DNA of 64,000 bases from Paragemmobacter kunshanensis (GTDB lineage: Bacteria > Pseudomonadota > Alphaproteobacteria > Rhodobacterales > Rhodobacteraceae): the NCBI RefSeq assembly GCF_011059185.1, contig NZ_JAALFE010000005.1, forward strand, positions 179,199 to 243,198, read 5' to 3'. The notes below the pieces were generated by a model that searched no databases, was not told the origin of the DNA, and saw only the letters and a list, made by a program, of their open reading frames with translations. The stretch's first letter is position 1; the number at the start of each line of letters is the position of its first letter. Positions 1 through 8,510 of this stretch are shown one piece after another. The translations under genes were made by a program, and so were the position numbers.

Positions 1-253
1 CCAGCATCAGGATCAGCGCGGCGGGCAGGCTGTGCAGCCATGCGGCATCCCGCAGCGTTCCGGCAAGCCCCTGCAACAGGCCCAACCCCGCCAGACATGC
101 CGCCGCGATGCCGATCCTGTCCCGCCGCCCGTGGCCCGGGGAAATCCCCTCCCAGGCCAGCGCATCCCCCGGCTCCAGCCGGTAGAGCATCACCCGAAGC
201 GGGGCTTCCGGCCCCGTCTGCGCCCCCGCCTGCCCACCCGTCACGCCGCTCAC
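1..253 (-). CDS. membrane protein of unknown function, partial (C-terminal part lies outside the window)
   Basis: An open frame runs from a GTG at 253-251 off the left edge: 84 codons with no stop. The GTG overlaps the TGA of the upstream NYN-domain gene by four bases (GTGA), which decides the start and suggests translational coupling. The first ~45 residues are polar and rich in Gly, Ala and Glu. A hydrophobic stretch follows near residues 48-62 and a second begins near residue 72, so it is probably an integral membrane protein. I do not recognise the family, and the missing C-terminus prevents a better call. Confidence 0.6.
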   Translation of the reverse strand, partial: MSGVTGGQAGAQTGPEAPLRVMLYRLEPGDALAWEGISPGHGRRDRIGIAAACLAGLGLLQGLAGTLRDAAWLHSLPAALILML

Positions 254-825
254 TTCGCTTCGAACGAAGCCTCGTCCCGGTCCGCCATGCGCGGCTCGCG
301 CGGCGGCCTTCCGATCACGTCGCGCAATTCGTCCAGTTCGATGAAATTGTCCGCCTGACGGCGCAATTCATCGGCGATCATCGGCGGCTGGCTGCGGATC
401 GTGGACACGACCGACACCCGCACCCCCTGCCGCTGCAGGCTTTCCACCAGCGGGCGGAAATCCCCGTCGCCCGAGAACAGCACGATATGATCCACCCGCG
501 GTGCAAGCTCCATGGCATCGACGGTCAATTCGATATCCATGTTCCCCTTCACCTTCCGCCGCCCCTGGCTGTCGGTGTATTCCTTCGCGGGCTTTGTCAC
601 CATGGTAAAGCCGTTGTAGTGCAGCCAGTCCACCAGCGGGCGGATGGGCGAATAGTCGTCATTCTCCAGCAGCGCCGTATAGTAGAAGGCCCTCAGCAGC
701 TTCCCCCGCCGCATGAATTCCTGCCGCAGCAGCTTGTAGTCGATGTCGAATCCCAGGGCCTTGGCCGCGGCATAGAGATTCGACCCGTCTATGAACAGCG
801 CAAGCCGTTCGTCCTTGTAAAACAT
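250..825 (-). CDS. NYN domain protein (LabA/DUF88-like, PIN-fold predicted RNase)
   Basis: A 191-residue cytosolic protein of the NYN/LabA class, whose PIN-like fold usually binds a metal ion and cleaves RNA. The N-terminal LFIDGSNLY carries the first conserved Asp and Asn. A central MDIELTVDAMEL and the LFSGDGDF motif supply the other acidic residues expected around the metal site. The ATG at 825 has a strong ribosome-binding site (GGGGAAAG) a few bases upstream. It diverges from folK and overlaps a downstream membrane-protein gene by 4 bp. The family is clear; the substrate is unknown. Confidence 0.88.
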   Translation of the reverse strand: MFYKDERLALFIDGSNLYAAAKALGFDIDYKLLRQEFMRRGKLLRAFYYTALLENDDYSPIRPLVDWLHYNGFTMVTKPAKEYTDSQGRRKVKGNMDIELTVDAMELAPRVDHIVLFSGDGDFRPLVESLQRQGVRVSVVSTIRSQPPMIADELRRQADNFIELDELRDVIGRPPREPRMADRDEASFEAK

Positions 826-965
826 TATGCTTTCCCCTCAATGCATTCCCCGAATGATCCCGCAGGCGGCAATCGCCATCGCATCGAAAAAAGCCGGTGA
901 ACCCCAAGAAACTATCGACCTGCGAAGAAATCATGCAAGTTCGGCTATACGAAAGGGTAAGGCCC

Positions 966-1565
966 ATGTCCGAAAGCAGCTATCCTTTGCTCATCGCTCT
1001 CGGCGCGAACCTGCCGAACGGCACCACCCCCCCGGAGCAGACCCTCGCCCTCGCCCTGCGCGATCTTGCCGCCGCGGGCATCGGCCCCCTCGTCCCCAGC
1101 CGCTTCTATGCAACGCCCTGCTTTCCGGCGGGGGCCGGCCCCGATTACGTGAACGCCGCCGTCGCGGCCCCCATGCCCCCGGGCCTGTCGCCCGCTGACA
1201 TCCTCGCGCTTCTGCACCGGATCGAGGCCGATCACGGCCGCACCCGCGAAACGCGCTGGGGCATGCGCAGCCTCGATCTCGATCTGGTCGCCTGCGGCGA
1301 TGCCATCCTGCCCGATGCCGCCACCCAGGCCCATTGGCGCGACCTGCCGCCCGAAGACCAGCGCCGCCTTGCCCCCGATCGCCTGATCCTGCCCCATCCC
1401 CGCCTGCAGGACCGTGCCTTCGTCCTGGTCCCGCTCTGCGACATCGCCCCCGACTGGCGCCATCCGCTCACCGGCCAGACCATCGCCGCGATGACCGCCG
1501 CCCTCCCGCCCGAGGCCCGCGCCGAACTGCGCCCGCTGCCCGACGGATTCAGCGCTTGTCAATAG
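966..1565 (+). CDS. folK: 2-amino-4-hydroxy-6-hydroxymethyldihydropteridine pyrophosphokinase
   Basis: FolK transfers pyrophosphate from ATP to 6-hydroxymethyl-7,8-dihydropterin in cytosolic folate synthesis. The N-terminus LIALGANLP is the usual family start. The signature RTRETRWGMRSLDLDLV (about residues 89-105) contains the Arg and Asp residues that bind ATP and magnesium, and LILPHPRLQDRAFVLVPL is the conserved C-terminal segment. I choose the ATG at 966 over upstream in-frame starts because AAGGGTAAGG lies just before it and homologues begin here. At 199 residues it is somewhat longer than the E. coli enzyme (~160). It precedes the rpoZ promoter. Confidence 0.95.
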   Translation: MSESSYPLLIALGANLPNGTTPPEQTLALALRDLAAAGIGPLVPSRFYATPCFPAGAGPDYVNAAVAAPMPPGLSPADILALLHRIEADHGRTRETRWGMRSLDLDLVACGDAILPDAATQAHWRDLPPEDQRRLAPDRLILPHPRLQDRAFVLVPLCDIAPDWRHPLTGQTIAAMTAALPPEARAELRPLPDGFSACQ

Positions 1566-1584
1566 CGGACGATGCGACTAGATA
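1556..1584 (+). promoter_or_regulatory. predicted sigma70-type promoter of rpoZ (-rsh)
   Basis: TTGTCA at 1556-1561 and TAGATA at 1579-1584 are separated by exactly 17 bp, and rpoZ begins 37 bp after the -10 hexamer. The -35 box lies inside the last codons of folK. Both hexamers match consensus at five of six positions, unusual in such GC-rich DNA. Confidence 0.6.
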
Positions 1585-1621
1585 GGCGCTTCCATGCCCC
1601 CCATCCGAACTGGAGTCGCTC

Positions 1622-1975
1622 ATGGCCCGCGTGACGGTCGAAGATTGCGTTGACAAGGTGCCGAACCGTTTCGAACTGGTGATGCTCGCCGCCCATCGCG
1701 CGCGGGAAATCGCCGCCGGTTCGCCGATCAGCATCGACCGCGACAACGACAAGAACCCCGTCGTCGCCCTGCGCGAAATCGCCGAGGAAACCCAGTCGGC
1801 CGAGGTTCTGCGCGAACGCATGATCGAATCCCACCAGACCCAGATCGAGGTGGACGAACCCGAAGAAGACCAGATGGCGCTTCTCATGTCGGGCGAGATC
1901 GACCGTCCCATGCAGGACGACATGTCGGAAGAGAAACTGCTCCGCGCCCTGATGGAAGCGCAGGGCGACAACTGA
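1622..1975 (+). CDS. rpoZ: RNA polymerase omega subunit
   Basis: Omega, 117 residues, helps assemble and stabilise RNA polymerase by clamping the beta' C-terminus. The N-terminus [23 protein letters not shown] is followed by [12 protein letters not shown], the standard omega core. The rest is an acidic tail rich in Glu, Asp and Met, as in other alphaproteobacterial omegas. The gene sits 28 bp before the (p)ppGpp synthetase gene, the usual pairing, and has its own promoter-like sequence upstream at 1556-1584. Omega forms part of a ppGpp-binding site in proteobacterial polymerase, so co-expression with rsh makes sense. Confidence 0.96.
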   Translation: MARVTVEDCVDKVPNRFELVMLAAHRAREIAAGSPISIDRDNDKNPVVALREIAEETQSAEVLRERMIESHQTQIEVDEPEEDQMALLMSGEIDRPMQDDMSEEKLLRALMEAQGDN

Positions 1976-2003
1976 TCCGGGCTCAGGCCCGTCCAGCGGG
2001 GCG

Positions 2004-4124
2004 GTGATGATCGACGTCGAAGACCTCATCGCCCTTGTCCGGAACTACAACCCGCGCACCAATGCCGACCTGATCCGCAAGGCCTATGCCTACGGGTTCC
2101 AGATGCATGACGGCCAGCTGCGCAAGTCGGGCGAACCCTATTTCACCCACCCCGTCGCCGTCGCCGCCATCCTGACGGAACAGCGCCTCGATGATGCGAC
2201 CATCATCACCGCGCTCCTTCACGACACGATCGAGGATACCCGCTCCACCTATACCGACATCACCCAGATGTTCGGGGAAGAGGTGGCCGAACTCGTCAAT
2301 GGCGTGACGAAACTCACCAACCTGCAGCTTTCCTCGACACACAGCCAGCAGGCGGAAAACTTCCGCAAGCTCTTCATGGCCATGTCGAAAGACCTGCGCG
2401 TCATCCTCGTCAAACTGGCCGACCGCCTGCACAACATGCGGACGATCAAGTCGATGAAGCCGGAAAAGCAGGCCCAGAAGGCGCGCGAGACGATGGAGAT
2501 CTTCGCCCCCCTTGCAGGCCGGATGGGCATGCAATGGATGCGCGAGGAACTCGAAGACCTCGCCTTCCGCGTCCTCAACCCCGAGGCGCGCAATTCCATC
2601 ATCCGCCGCTTCATCACCCTGCAGCGCGAAACCGGCGACGTGGTCCACAAGATCACCGCCGACATCCGCAACGAACTCGAAAAGGTCCAGATCGAGGCCG
2701 ATGTCTACGGCCGCGCCAAGAAACCCTATTCCATCTGGCGCAAGATGCAGGAGAAGGATCTCGCCTTCTCCCGCCTCTCCGATATCTACGGCTTCCGCGT
2801 CATCTGCGGCTCGGTCGCCGATTGCTACCGCATCCTCGGCGTGATCCACCAACGCTGGCGCGCCGTGCCGGGCCGCTTCAAGGATTACATCAGCCAGCCC
2901 AAATCGAACGGCTACCGCTCCATCCACACCACCGTCTCGGGCCGCGACGGCAAACGGGTCGAGGTGCAGATCCGCACCCGCGAGATGCACGAAGTGGCCG
3001 AGGCAGGCGTCGCCGCCCACTGGTCCTATCGCGAAGGCGTGCGCGCCCAGAACCCCTTCGCCGTCGATCCCGCCAAATGGGTGGCCACCCTGACCGAACG
3101 CTTCGACGAAGGCGATCACGACGAATTCCTCGAACACGTCAAGCTCGAGATGTATTCCGATCAGGTCTTCTGCTTCACCCCCAAGGGCGATGTGGTGCAA
3201 CTGCCGCGCGGGGCCACACCGCTCGACTATGCCTATGCCATCCACACCCGCATCGGCAATTCCTGCGTCTCGGCCAAGGTGGACGGCATCCGCGTCCCCC
3301 TCTGGACCCGCCTCAAGAACGGGCAAAGCGTCGATATCATCACCGCCGAAGGCCAGCGCCCGCAGGCAAGCTGGATCGACATCGTCACGACAGGCCGCGC
3401 CAAGGCCGCGATCCGCAAATCCCTGCGGGAAGAGGACAAGGGCCGCTTCGTCAAGCTTGGCCAGGAACTCGCCCGCGCCGCCTTCGATCATGTCGGCAAG
3501 AAGGCCACCGACAAGGCGCTCCGCACGGCGGCCAAGATGCTGGGCCTGTCGGACGAGCAGGATCTTCTCGCCCGCCTCGGCAGCGCCGAGATCACAGCCC
3601 GCCGCGTGGTGGAAACGCTATACCCCGAACTCGCCCGCGCCCAGGACGATGAGGTGGATGCCTCCCGCCCCGTCGTGGGCCTGTCCGATGACCAATCCTT
3701 CCGCCGCGCCTCCTGCTGCCAGCCCGTGCCCGGCGAACGCATCGTCGGCATCACCTATCGCGGGCAGGGCGTGGTGGTCCACGCCATCGACTGCCCCGCA
3801 CTGGAAGAATTCGAGGAACAGCCCGGCCGCTGGGTCGATCTGCACTGGCATTCCGGCCGCCACGCCGCCGTCCACACCGTCAGCCTCGAGATCACGATCT
3901 CGAATGATGCAGGCGTGCTTGGTCGGATATGCACCTTGATCGGCGAACAGAAGGCCAATATCTCCGACCTCAGGTTCACCGATCGGAAACCCGATTACTA
4001 CAGGCTGATCGTCGATGTGGACCTTCGCGATGTCGAACATCTGCACATGGTCATGACCGCACTCGAGGCCGAGACCGATGTCGCCCAGATTTCCCGTCAC
4101 CGCGACCTGACACGCAAGCCCTGA
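2004..4124 (+). CDS. rsh: bifunctional (p)ppGpp synthetase/hydrolase (Rsh)
   Basis: A 706-residue RelA/SpoT homologue controlling the stringent response by making and degrading (p)ppGpp. Domains in order: an N-terminal HD hydrolase (LLHDTIEDT, His73-Asp74), a nucleotidyltransferase synthetase (GRAKKPYSIWRKM and RFKDYISQPKSNGYRSIHT), a TGS domain (DQVFCFTPKGDVVQLPRG), a helical/Cys-containing region (SCCQPVPGERIVGI) and a C-terminal ACT domain. The RFKD tetrad matches the RXKD motif of bifunctional enzymes, not the EXDD of synthetase-only RelA. This is probably the organism's main Rsh. Translation starts at ATGATG; the second Met, at 2007, is an alternative. Confidence 0.96.
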   Translation: MMIDVEDLIALVRNYNPRTNADLIRKAYAYGFQMHDGQLRKSGEPYFTHPVAVAAILTEQRLDDATIITALLHDTIEDTRSTYTDITQMFGEEVAELVNGVTKLTNLQLSSTHSQQAENFRKLFMAMSKDLRVILVKLADRLHNMRTIKSMKPEKQAQKARETMEIFAPLAGRMGMQWMREELEDLAFRVLNPEARNSIIRRFITLQRETGDVVHKITADIRNELEKVQIEADVYGRAKKPYSIWRKMQEKDLAFSRLSDIYGFRVICGSVADCYRILGVIHQRWRAVPGRFKDYISQPKSNGYRSIHTTVSGRDGKRVEVQIRTREMHEVAEAGVAAHWSYREGVRAQNPFAVDPAKWVATLTERFDEGDHDEFLEHVKLEMYSDQVFCFTPKGDVVQLPRGATPLDYAYAIHTRIGNSCVSAKVDGIRVPLWTRLKNGQSVDIITAEGQRPQASWIDIVTTGRAKAAIRKSLREEDKGRFVKLGQELARAAFDHVGKKATDKALRTAAKMLGLSDEQDLLARLGSAEITARRVVETLYPELARAQDDEVDASRPVVGLSDDQSFRRASCCQPVPGERIVGITYRGQGVVVHAIDCPALEEFEEQPGRWVDLHWHSGRHAAVHTVSLEITISNDAGVLGRICTLIGEQKANISDLRFTDRKPDYYRLIVDVDLRDVEHLHMVMTALEAETDVAQISRHRDLTRKP

Positions 4125-4149
4125 CAGGGCCACGGGGGACAAGGACTTG

Positions 4150-4854
4150 GTGTTCAAACGGCGCAATCCGCGAACCCTCTGGGGCTGGACCCGCGAAATG
4201 GTCTACCCCCAGGGCGGGTTCCGCCGCGCCACCCAGTATGTCCTCCATCGCATGCGCCGCCTGCCCGACAGCCCCCACCGCATCGCGCGCGGCGTCTTTG
4301 CGGGCTCCATGGTGGGCTTCCTGCCCCTGCCCGGGATGCAGTTCATCGCCGCCTGGCTCGCCTCGCGCGCGGTCAAGGGCAACCTGCTGGCGGCCCTTCT
4401 CGCCACCTTCAACACCAACCCGATCACCACGCCCTTCTTCGCCGTCCTCTCCATGACGCTGGGTCACTGGATCCTTGGCATCCAGAAACCCCTCTCGCCC
4501 GAATATATCGGCGGGGCCTTCGCCAATGCGGGCACGGATCTGTGGTTCAACATCAAGGCGCTCTTCGGCCCGGAACACACCCAATGGGACGGCCTCGCCC
4601 AGTTCTGGCACGAAATCTACCTGCCCTATTTCCTTGGCGCGCTCGGCCCCGGGCTGCTCTTCTCGGCGCTGTTCTACTATCTCACCATCCCGCTGGTGAC
4701 CGCCTACCAGAAGGCCCGCGCCGCCAAGTCCCGCGAACGCAGCGAACGCCGCCACAAACTGCGCGAGGCGCTGGCCGCCGCCGCCGCCAAGCTTACCCAT
4801 CGCAGCGACGCATCCCATGGCGCAGGGGATGACGACGCCCCCGGTCCGTCCTAA
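4150..4854 (+). CDS. DUF2062 inner-membrane protein
   Basis: A 234-residue protein of the DUF2062 family, whose biochemical role is not established. Hydrophobic segments surround VFAGSMVGFLPLPGMQF and the conserved FNTNPITTPFFAVLSM motif, and another lies near LGALGPGLLFSALFYYLTI. The C-terminus is a charged Arg/Lys/Ala-rich cytoplasmic tail. I favour the GTG at 4150 over the adjacent TTG at 4147; GGGGGACAAGGA upstream is the ribosome-binding site. It lies between rsh and pdxJ, the usual arrangement in this family of bacteria. Confidence 0.85.
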   Translation: MFKRRNPRTLWGWTREMVYPQGGFRRATQYVLHRMRRLPDSPHRIARGVFAGSMVGFLPLPGMQFIAAWLASRAVKGNLLAALLATFNTNPITTPFFAVLSMTLGHWILGIQKPLSPEYIGGAFANAGTDLWFNIKALFGPEHTQWDGLAQFWHEIYLPYFLGALGPGLLFSALFYYLTIPLVTAYQKARAAKSRERSERRHKLREALAAAAAKLTHRSDASHGAGDDDAPGPS

Positions 4855-4901
4855 TCTCCCCCGCGACTCGGACCCTGCGCGAACAAGGAAAGACCAAGGC
4901 C

Positions 4902-5660
4902 ATGAAACCCCAAGGGCTGCTCCGCCTCGGCGTGAACATCGACCACGTCGCCACCATCCGCAACGCCCGCGGCTCCGCCTGGCCCGAACCCCTCCGCGCC
5001 GCATTGCTGGCCGAGGCAGCGGGCGCCGACGGCATCACCGCCCATCTGCGCGAAGACCGCCGCCACATCCGCGACGCCGATATCGAGGCGCTGGTCGCGG
5101 GCATCTCCATCCCGCTCAACTTCGAATGCGCCGCGACCGCGGAAATGCAGGCCATCGCGCTGCGACACCGGCCCCATGCCGTCTGCCTCGTGCCGGAAAA
5201 GCGCGAGGAACGCACTACCGAAGGCGGGCTCGATGTCGCGGGCGATGCCGACCGCCTGGCCGATTACATCGCCCCCCTGCGCGAGGCGGGCGCCCGCGTT
5301 TCCATGTTCATCGGCCATGACCCGCGCCAGATCGAAGCCTCCGCCGCCATCGGTGCGGCTGTGGTCGAACTCCATACCGGGCACTATTCCGAACTCCTCG
5401 CCGAAGGCCGCGAGGCCGAAGCCACCGAAGAACTCGAAGGGCTGCGCCGTGGGGCGAAACTGGCCCATGCCCTTGGCCTCGAGGTGCATGCCGGCCACGG
5501 CCTGACCTATGACAATGTCGCCCCCATCGCCGGCATGCCCGAGGTGATGGAACTCAATATCGGCCATTTCCTGATCGGCGAAGCCGTCTTCCGGGGCCTC
5601 GGCCCCGCGATCGAGGAGATGCGCCGCCGCATGAATGACGCGCGCGCGGTCCAGCCATGA
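4902..5660 (+). CDS. pdxJ: pyridoxine 5'-phosphate synthase
   Basis: PdxJ condenses 1-deoxyxylulose 5-phosphate with 3-amino-1-hydroxyacetone 1-phosphate, closing the DXP-dependent vitamin B6 pathway. The 252 residues form a TIM barrel. LGVNIDHVATIRNARG carries the conserved N-terminal His, HLREDRRHI the next His/Glu cluster, NFECAAT the catalytic-region Glu, and HAGHGLTYDN the conserved His near the C-terminus. Length matches the family. It lies 47 bp after the DUF2062 gene and is separated from acpS by two stem-loops. Confidence 0.96.
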   Translation: MKPQGLLRLGVNIDHVATIRNARGSAWPEPLRAALLAEAAGADGITAHLREDRRHIRDADIEALVAGISIPLNFECAATAEMQAIALRHRPHAVCLVPEKREERTTEGGLDVAGDADRLADYIAPLREAGARVSMFIGHDPRQIEASAAIGAAVVELHTGHYSELLAEGREAEATEELEGLRRGAKLAHALGLEVHAGHGLTYDNVAPIAGMPEVMELNIGHFLIGEAVFRGLGPAIEEMRRRMNDARAVQP

Positions 5661-5675
5661 CATACCCGCCGCAGC

Positions 5676-5714
5676 CGGGGGCGCACGATTTTCCTGCGAA
5701 AAATCACGCCCCCG
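5676..5714. repeat. first of two tandem stem-loops between pdxJ and acpS
   Basis: The arms CGGGGGCG...GATTTT and AAAATC..CGCCCCCG pair across the loop, giving a long interrupted stem with an A/T-rich middle and G/C-rich base. The core TTTTCCTGCGAAAAA resembles the core of the neighbouring hairpin at 5726-5758. It may act in termination, processing or as a dispersed extragenic palindrome. Confidence 0.6.
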
Positions 5715-5725
5715 AACCCAGCCCC

Positions 5726-5758
5726 GGCCCTGAATTTTCGCAGAAAATTCGTTGGGCC
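5726..5758. repeat. second tandem stem-loop between pdxJ and acpS
   Basis: GAATTTTC-GCA-GAAAATTC is a perfect 8-bp stem with a 3-nt loop. It is extended at the base by GGCCC (5726-5730) pairing with GGGCC (5754-5758) after a small internal mismatch. It ends 23 bp before acpS and has no run of T after the stem, so an intrinsic terminator is not the obvious reading. Confidence 0.65.
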
Positions 5759-5781
5759 GGAAAACCCGTGGATTGCATCCC

Positions 5782-6237
5782 ATGATCCTCGGCATCGGCA
5801 CCGACCTCGCCAATATCGACCGGATCGAGGCGACGCTTGCCCGTTTCGGCACCCGCTTCAAGGACCGCGTCTTCACCGAACGCGAACAGCGCAAGGCCGA
5901 AGGCCGCCCCCGCGCCATCGCCGCCACCTATGCCAAACGCTGGGCCGCGAAGGAGGCCTGTTCCAAGGCGCTGGGAACCGGCCTGCGCATGGGCATCTCC
6001 TGGAAGGACATGGCGGTGACCAACCTCCGCTCCGGCCAGCCCGTGATGCATGTCACCGGCTGGGCGGCCGAACGCCTGCGCGACATGACGCCCGCCGGGC
6101 ACGAGGCGGTGATCCATGTCACCCTCACCGACGATCACCCCTGGGCGCAGGCCTTCGTGGTGATCGAGGCCCGCCCCCTCGGCCCGACTGCCGAACGGCC
6201 CGCCGAAGCAGAGGCCCCGGCCTCCCCCGGAACTTGA
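5782..6237 (+). CDS. acpS: holo-[acyl-carrier-protein] synthase
   Basis: AcpS moves the 4'-phosphopantetheine arm from coenzyme A to apo-ACP for fatty-acid synthesis. The start [16 protein letters not shown] carries the magnesium-binding Asp8, and [16 protein letters not shown] holds the conserved Glu and Lys of the second motif. I choose the ATG at 5782 because the family begins with this motif; an upstream in-frame start would add ten unrelated residues. At 151 residues it is slightly longer than usual because of an Ala/Pro-rich tail. It precedes lepB in the cell-envelope part of the operon. Confidence 0.95.
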   Translation: MILGIGTDLANIDRIEATLARFGTRFKDRVFTEREQRKAEGRPRAIAATYAKRWAAKEACSKALGTGLRMGISWKDMAVTNLRSGQPVMHVTGWAAERLRDMTPAGHEAVIHVTLTDDHPWAQAFVVIEARPLGPTAERPAEAEAPASPGT

Positions 6238-6304
6238 CTCCCCCGCGCACTGCGCGCAATGAACCCCGATCCGCACGGACCGGAAAAGAAGCAGAGTGGA
6301 CCCC

Positions 6305-7096
6305 ATGGCAGGCAGCAAGGCCAAATCCGAAAACGGCATCGTCGAAACGATCAAGACCGTCCTCTGGGCGCTGGTGATCGCGGGCGTCTTCCGCACCCTC
6401 TTCTTTCAGCCCTTCTGGATCCCCTCCGGCTCCATGAAGGACACGCTGCTGATCGGCGACTTCCTTTTCGTCAACAAGATGGCCTATGGCTATTCGCGCT
6501 ATTCCTGCCCCTTCTCGGCCTGCCCCTTTCCGGGGCGGATCCTCGCCTCCGAACCCGAACGCGGCGATGTGGTGGTGTTCCGCCACCCGGTCAACGGCAC
6601 CGATTTCATCAAGCGCCTGATCGGCCTGCCGGGCGATACCGTGCAGATGCGCGAAGGTCGGCTCTACCTCAACGGCGAGGCTGTCCCCGTCGAACCGGCG
6701 GGTGTCTTTGAAGAGATCTACGAAAAGCAGGGCCCAATGGGCAACCTGCCGCGCTGCGAGAATGGCCCCGTCGGCGAAGGCGGCATCTGCCAGAAATCCC
6801 GCAGCCGCGAAACCCTGCCCGGCGGGCGCAGCCATGATGTGCTCAACATCGACGACAACGGCTTTGCCGACAACACCGATGTCTTCACCGTGCCTGCCGG
6901 CCATTACTTCTTCATGGGCGACAACCGCGACAATTCGCAGGACAGCCGCTTTGGCCAGGCCGTCGGGGGCGTGGGCTTCGTGCCCGCCGAAAACCTGATC
7001 GGCCGCGCCGACCGGATCATCTTCTCTTCTGCCGGCCGCTCCATGCTCTTCTTCTGGACATGGCGCGCAGACCGCTTCTTCAAGGCGGTCGAGTGA
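6305..7096 (+). CDS. lepB: signal peptidase I
   Basis: A membrane-anchored serine/lysine protease that removes signal peptides from exported proteins, 263 residues. One N-terminal transmembrane helix (about residues 17-37) is followed by IPSGSM with nucleophile Ser43, then [12 protein letters not shown] with the general-base Lys103, and [11 protein letters not shown] near the C-terminus. A Cys-containing insert after residue 145 is common in alphaproteobacterial LepB. The ATG at 6305 is preferred; an in-frame GTG lies three codons upstream. The gene lies 16 bp before rnc. Confidence 0.96.
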   Translation: MAGSKAKSENGIVETIKTVLWALVIAGVFRTLFFQPFWIPSGSMKDTLLIGDFLFVNKMAYGYSRYSCPFSACPFPGRILASEPERGDVVVFRHPVNGTDFIKRLIGLPGDTVQMREGRLYLNGEAVPVEPAGVFEEIYEKQGPMGNLPRCENGPVGEGGICQKSRSRETLPGGRSHDVLNIDDNGFADNTDVFTVPAGHYFFMGDNRDNSQDSRFGQAVGGVGFVPAENLIGRADRIIFSSAGRSMLFFWTWRADRFFKAVE

Positions 7097-7112
7097 TGAT
7101 CGGGGCGGCGCG

Positions 7113-7823
7113 GTGACGGGGCAGAAGGTCAGGCTGGCCGCGGATCTCGCGGCCTTCGCGTCCCGCATCGGGCATGAATTCCAGCGCCCCGAACTGCTCG
7201 TGCGGGCGGTCACGCATTCCTCCATCTCCTCCGCCACCCGCCCCTCGAACGAGCGGCTGGAATTCCTTGGCGACCGCGTGCTGGGCCTGACCGTGGCCAC
7301 CGCGCTCTTCAAGGCCGATGGCACCGCCCCCGAAGGCCAGCTTGCCCCGCGCTTCAACGCGCTTGTCCGGCAGGAAACCTGCGCCGATGTGGCGCGCGAG
7401 ATCGGCCTGGGCGAGGTGCTGAAGCTCGGCCGTTCCGAAATGCTTTCGGGCGGGCGCCGGAAAGAGGCGCTGCTTGGCGATGCCATGGAAGCGGTGATCG
7501 CGGCGGTCTATCTCGATGCGGGCTTCGACGCCGCCCGCGACGTGATCCTGCGGCTCTGGGGCCCGCGGATCGCCGCCTCGGCGGTGATCGAAACCCGCGA
7601 TGCCAAGTCCAGCCTTCAGGAATGGGCCCAGGCCCGCGGCCTGCCGCCGCCCAGCTATATCGAAACCGGGCGCGAAGGCCCCGATCATCAACCCGTCTTC
7701 ACGGTCGAGGCGCGGCTGGAGAACGGCCAGTCCGCCACCGGACGGGCCAAGGGAAAACGCGCCGCAGAACAGGCCGCCGCCCGCGCCCTGCTGGATCGCA
7801 TGGAACAGGACGTTCAGGACTGA
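7113..7823 (+). CDS. rnc: ribonuclease III
   Basis: RNase III cleaves double-stranded RNA in rRNA precursors and mRNA. The signature [13 protein letters not shown] (residues 46-58) and [16 protein letters not shown] hold the metal-binding Glu and Asp residues. The C-terminal ~70 residues form a double-stranded-RNA-binding domain (from [12 protein letters not shown] to the Ala-rich helix). The start codon is GTG at 7113 and the length of 236 residues is typical. Its stop overlaps the 3' end of an opposing nuclease gene by 10 bp, which separates it from era. Confidence 0.95.
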   Translation: MTGQKVRLAADLAAFASRIGHEFQRPELLVRAVTHSSISSATRPSNERLEFLGDRVLGLTVATALFKADGTAPEGQLAPRFNALVRQETCADVAREIGLGEVLKLGRSEMLSGGRRKEALLGDAMEAVIAAVYLDAGFDAARDVILRLWGPRIAASAVIETRDAKSSLQEWAQARGLPPPSYIETGREGPDHQPVFTVEARLENGQSATGRAKGKRAAEQAAARALLDRMEQDVQD

Positions 7824-8365
7824 ACGCCCTTCTCCCGGATCACCATCTTTCCGTGCTGCCGAGCGTTGGCTCGCCAAAGCTTCTTCCGAACATCGGGCGG
7901 CTCGAGATGAGCGTAGCGCCCACCGGAGTACTTGGGCCAGTCAAGCGCGAGGCCAGATTTGACCATCTCCGCCGCCAGATCACGTCCGTCCTGCAAGTGA
8001 CAGACCGCCACCGCTCGGTCATGGGAAACCGACCCGTCAGTCGTCGCAGTCACAACCTGACCTTTGCAAAGCGCATGGAGCGCCCACTTTGCCTTTTGAC
8101 CCAGAGGATGATCGAGTTCGGGTGCGTCAATACCCGATAGACGAATATGAACCTTGTCGATCACAATCGTATCACCATCGATCACCCAGCAACGCCCGCG
8201 CAGGATGGTATGCTCCTGAAAGGAGCGTGGCTGAAGCTGGCTAGTGGTTTCGCGTTGCCGTTCGGGCAAATTGAAACGTGATCGCTCATCCCAAGGTTGG
8301 CGCGCGCGATCTGGTCTGCGCTTCGGTCCGAAGAAAGCCTTCAGCAATACTCTCAATAGGCCCAT
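7814..8365 (-). CDS. thermonuclease (SNase/TNase) family nuclease, inserted between rnc and era
   Basis: 183 residues with a Staphylococcus-nuclease fold. [22 protein letters not shown] and SHDRAVAVC give the Asp, Arg, Asp, Glu and Arg expected at the calcium-dependent phosphodiesterase site. The first ~50 residues are Arg/Lys/Pro-rich, with a short hydrophobic start ([10 protein letters not shown]) that could anchor or export it. It lies opposite to its neighbours, its 3' end overlaps rnc by 10 bp, and both gene and upstream leader are visibly less GC-rich than flanking DNA. This suggests a later insertion. The role could be nucleic-acid scavenging or repair; no partner is evident. Confidence 0.85.
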   Translation of the reverse strand: MGLLRVLLKAFFGPKRRPDRARQPWDERSRFNLPERQRETTSQLQPRSFQEHTILRGRCWVIDGDTIVIDKVHIRLSGIDAPELDHPLGQKAKWALHALCKGQVVTATTDGSVSHDRAVAVCHLQDGRDLAAEMVKSGLALDWPKYSGGRYAHLEPPDVRKKLWRANARQHGKMVIREKGVQS

Positions 8366-8510
8366 GCTTGAAACTCTTCACCCTATGGTTTCACTCGTGA
8401 CTGCCATCCCATTCGGGCGAGACGAAGGCACATTCGGTCGTGACCGCTTATAACTGGCACCTAGCCTGACTTTGAAGTAATCGAAATACAGAGTGAAGCG
8501 AGGAAAACTT
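8366..8510. promoter_or_regulatory. divergent intergenic region between the SNase gene and era
   Basis: 145 bp, A/T-richer than its surroundings. TTATAAC at 8448-8454 resembles a -10 box for era but lacks a clear -35 partner. GAGGAAAA just before the era ATG at 8511 is a strong ribosome-binding site. With the SNase gene breaking the run from rnc, era probably needs a promoter here. Confidence 0.4.
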
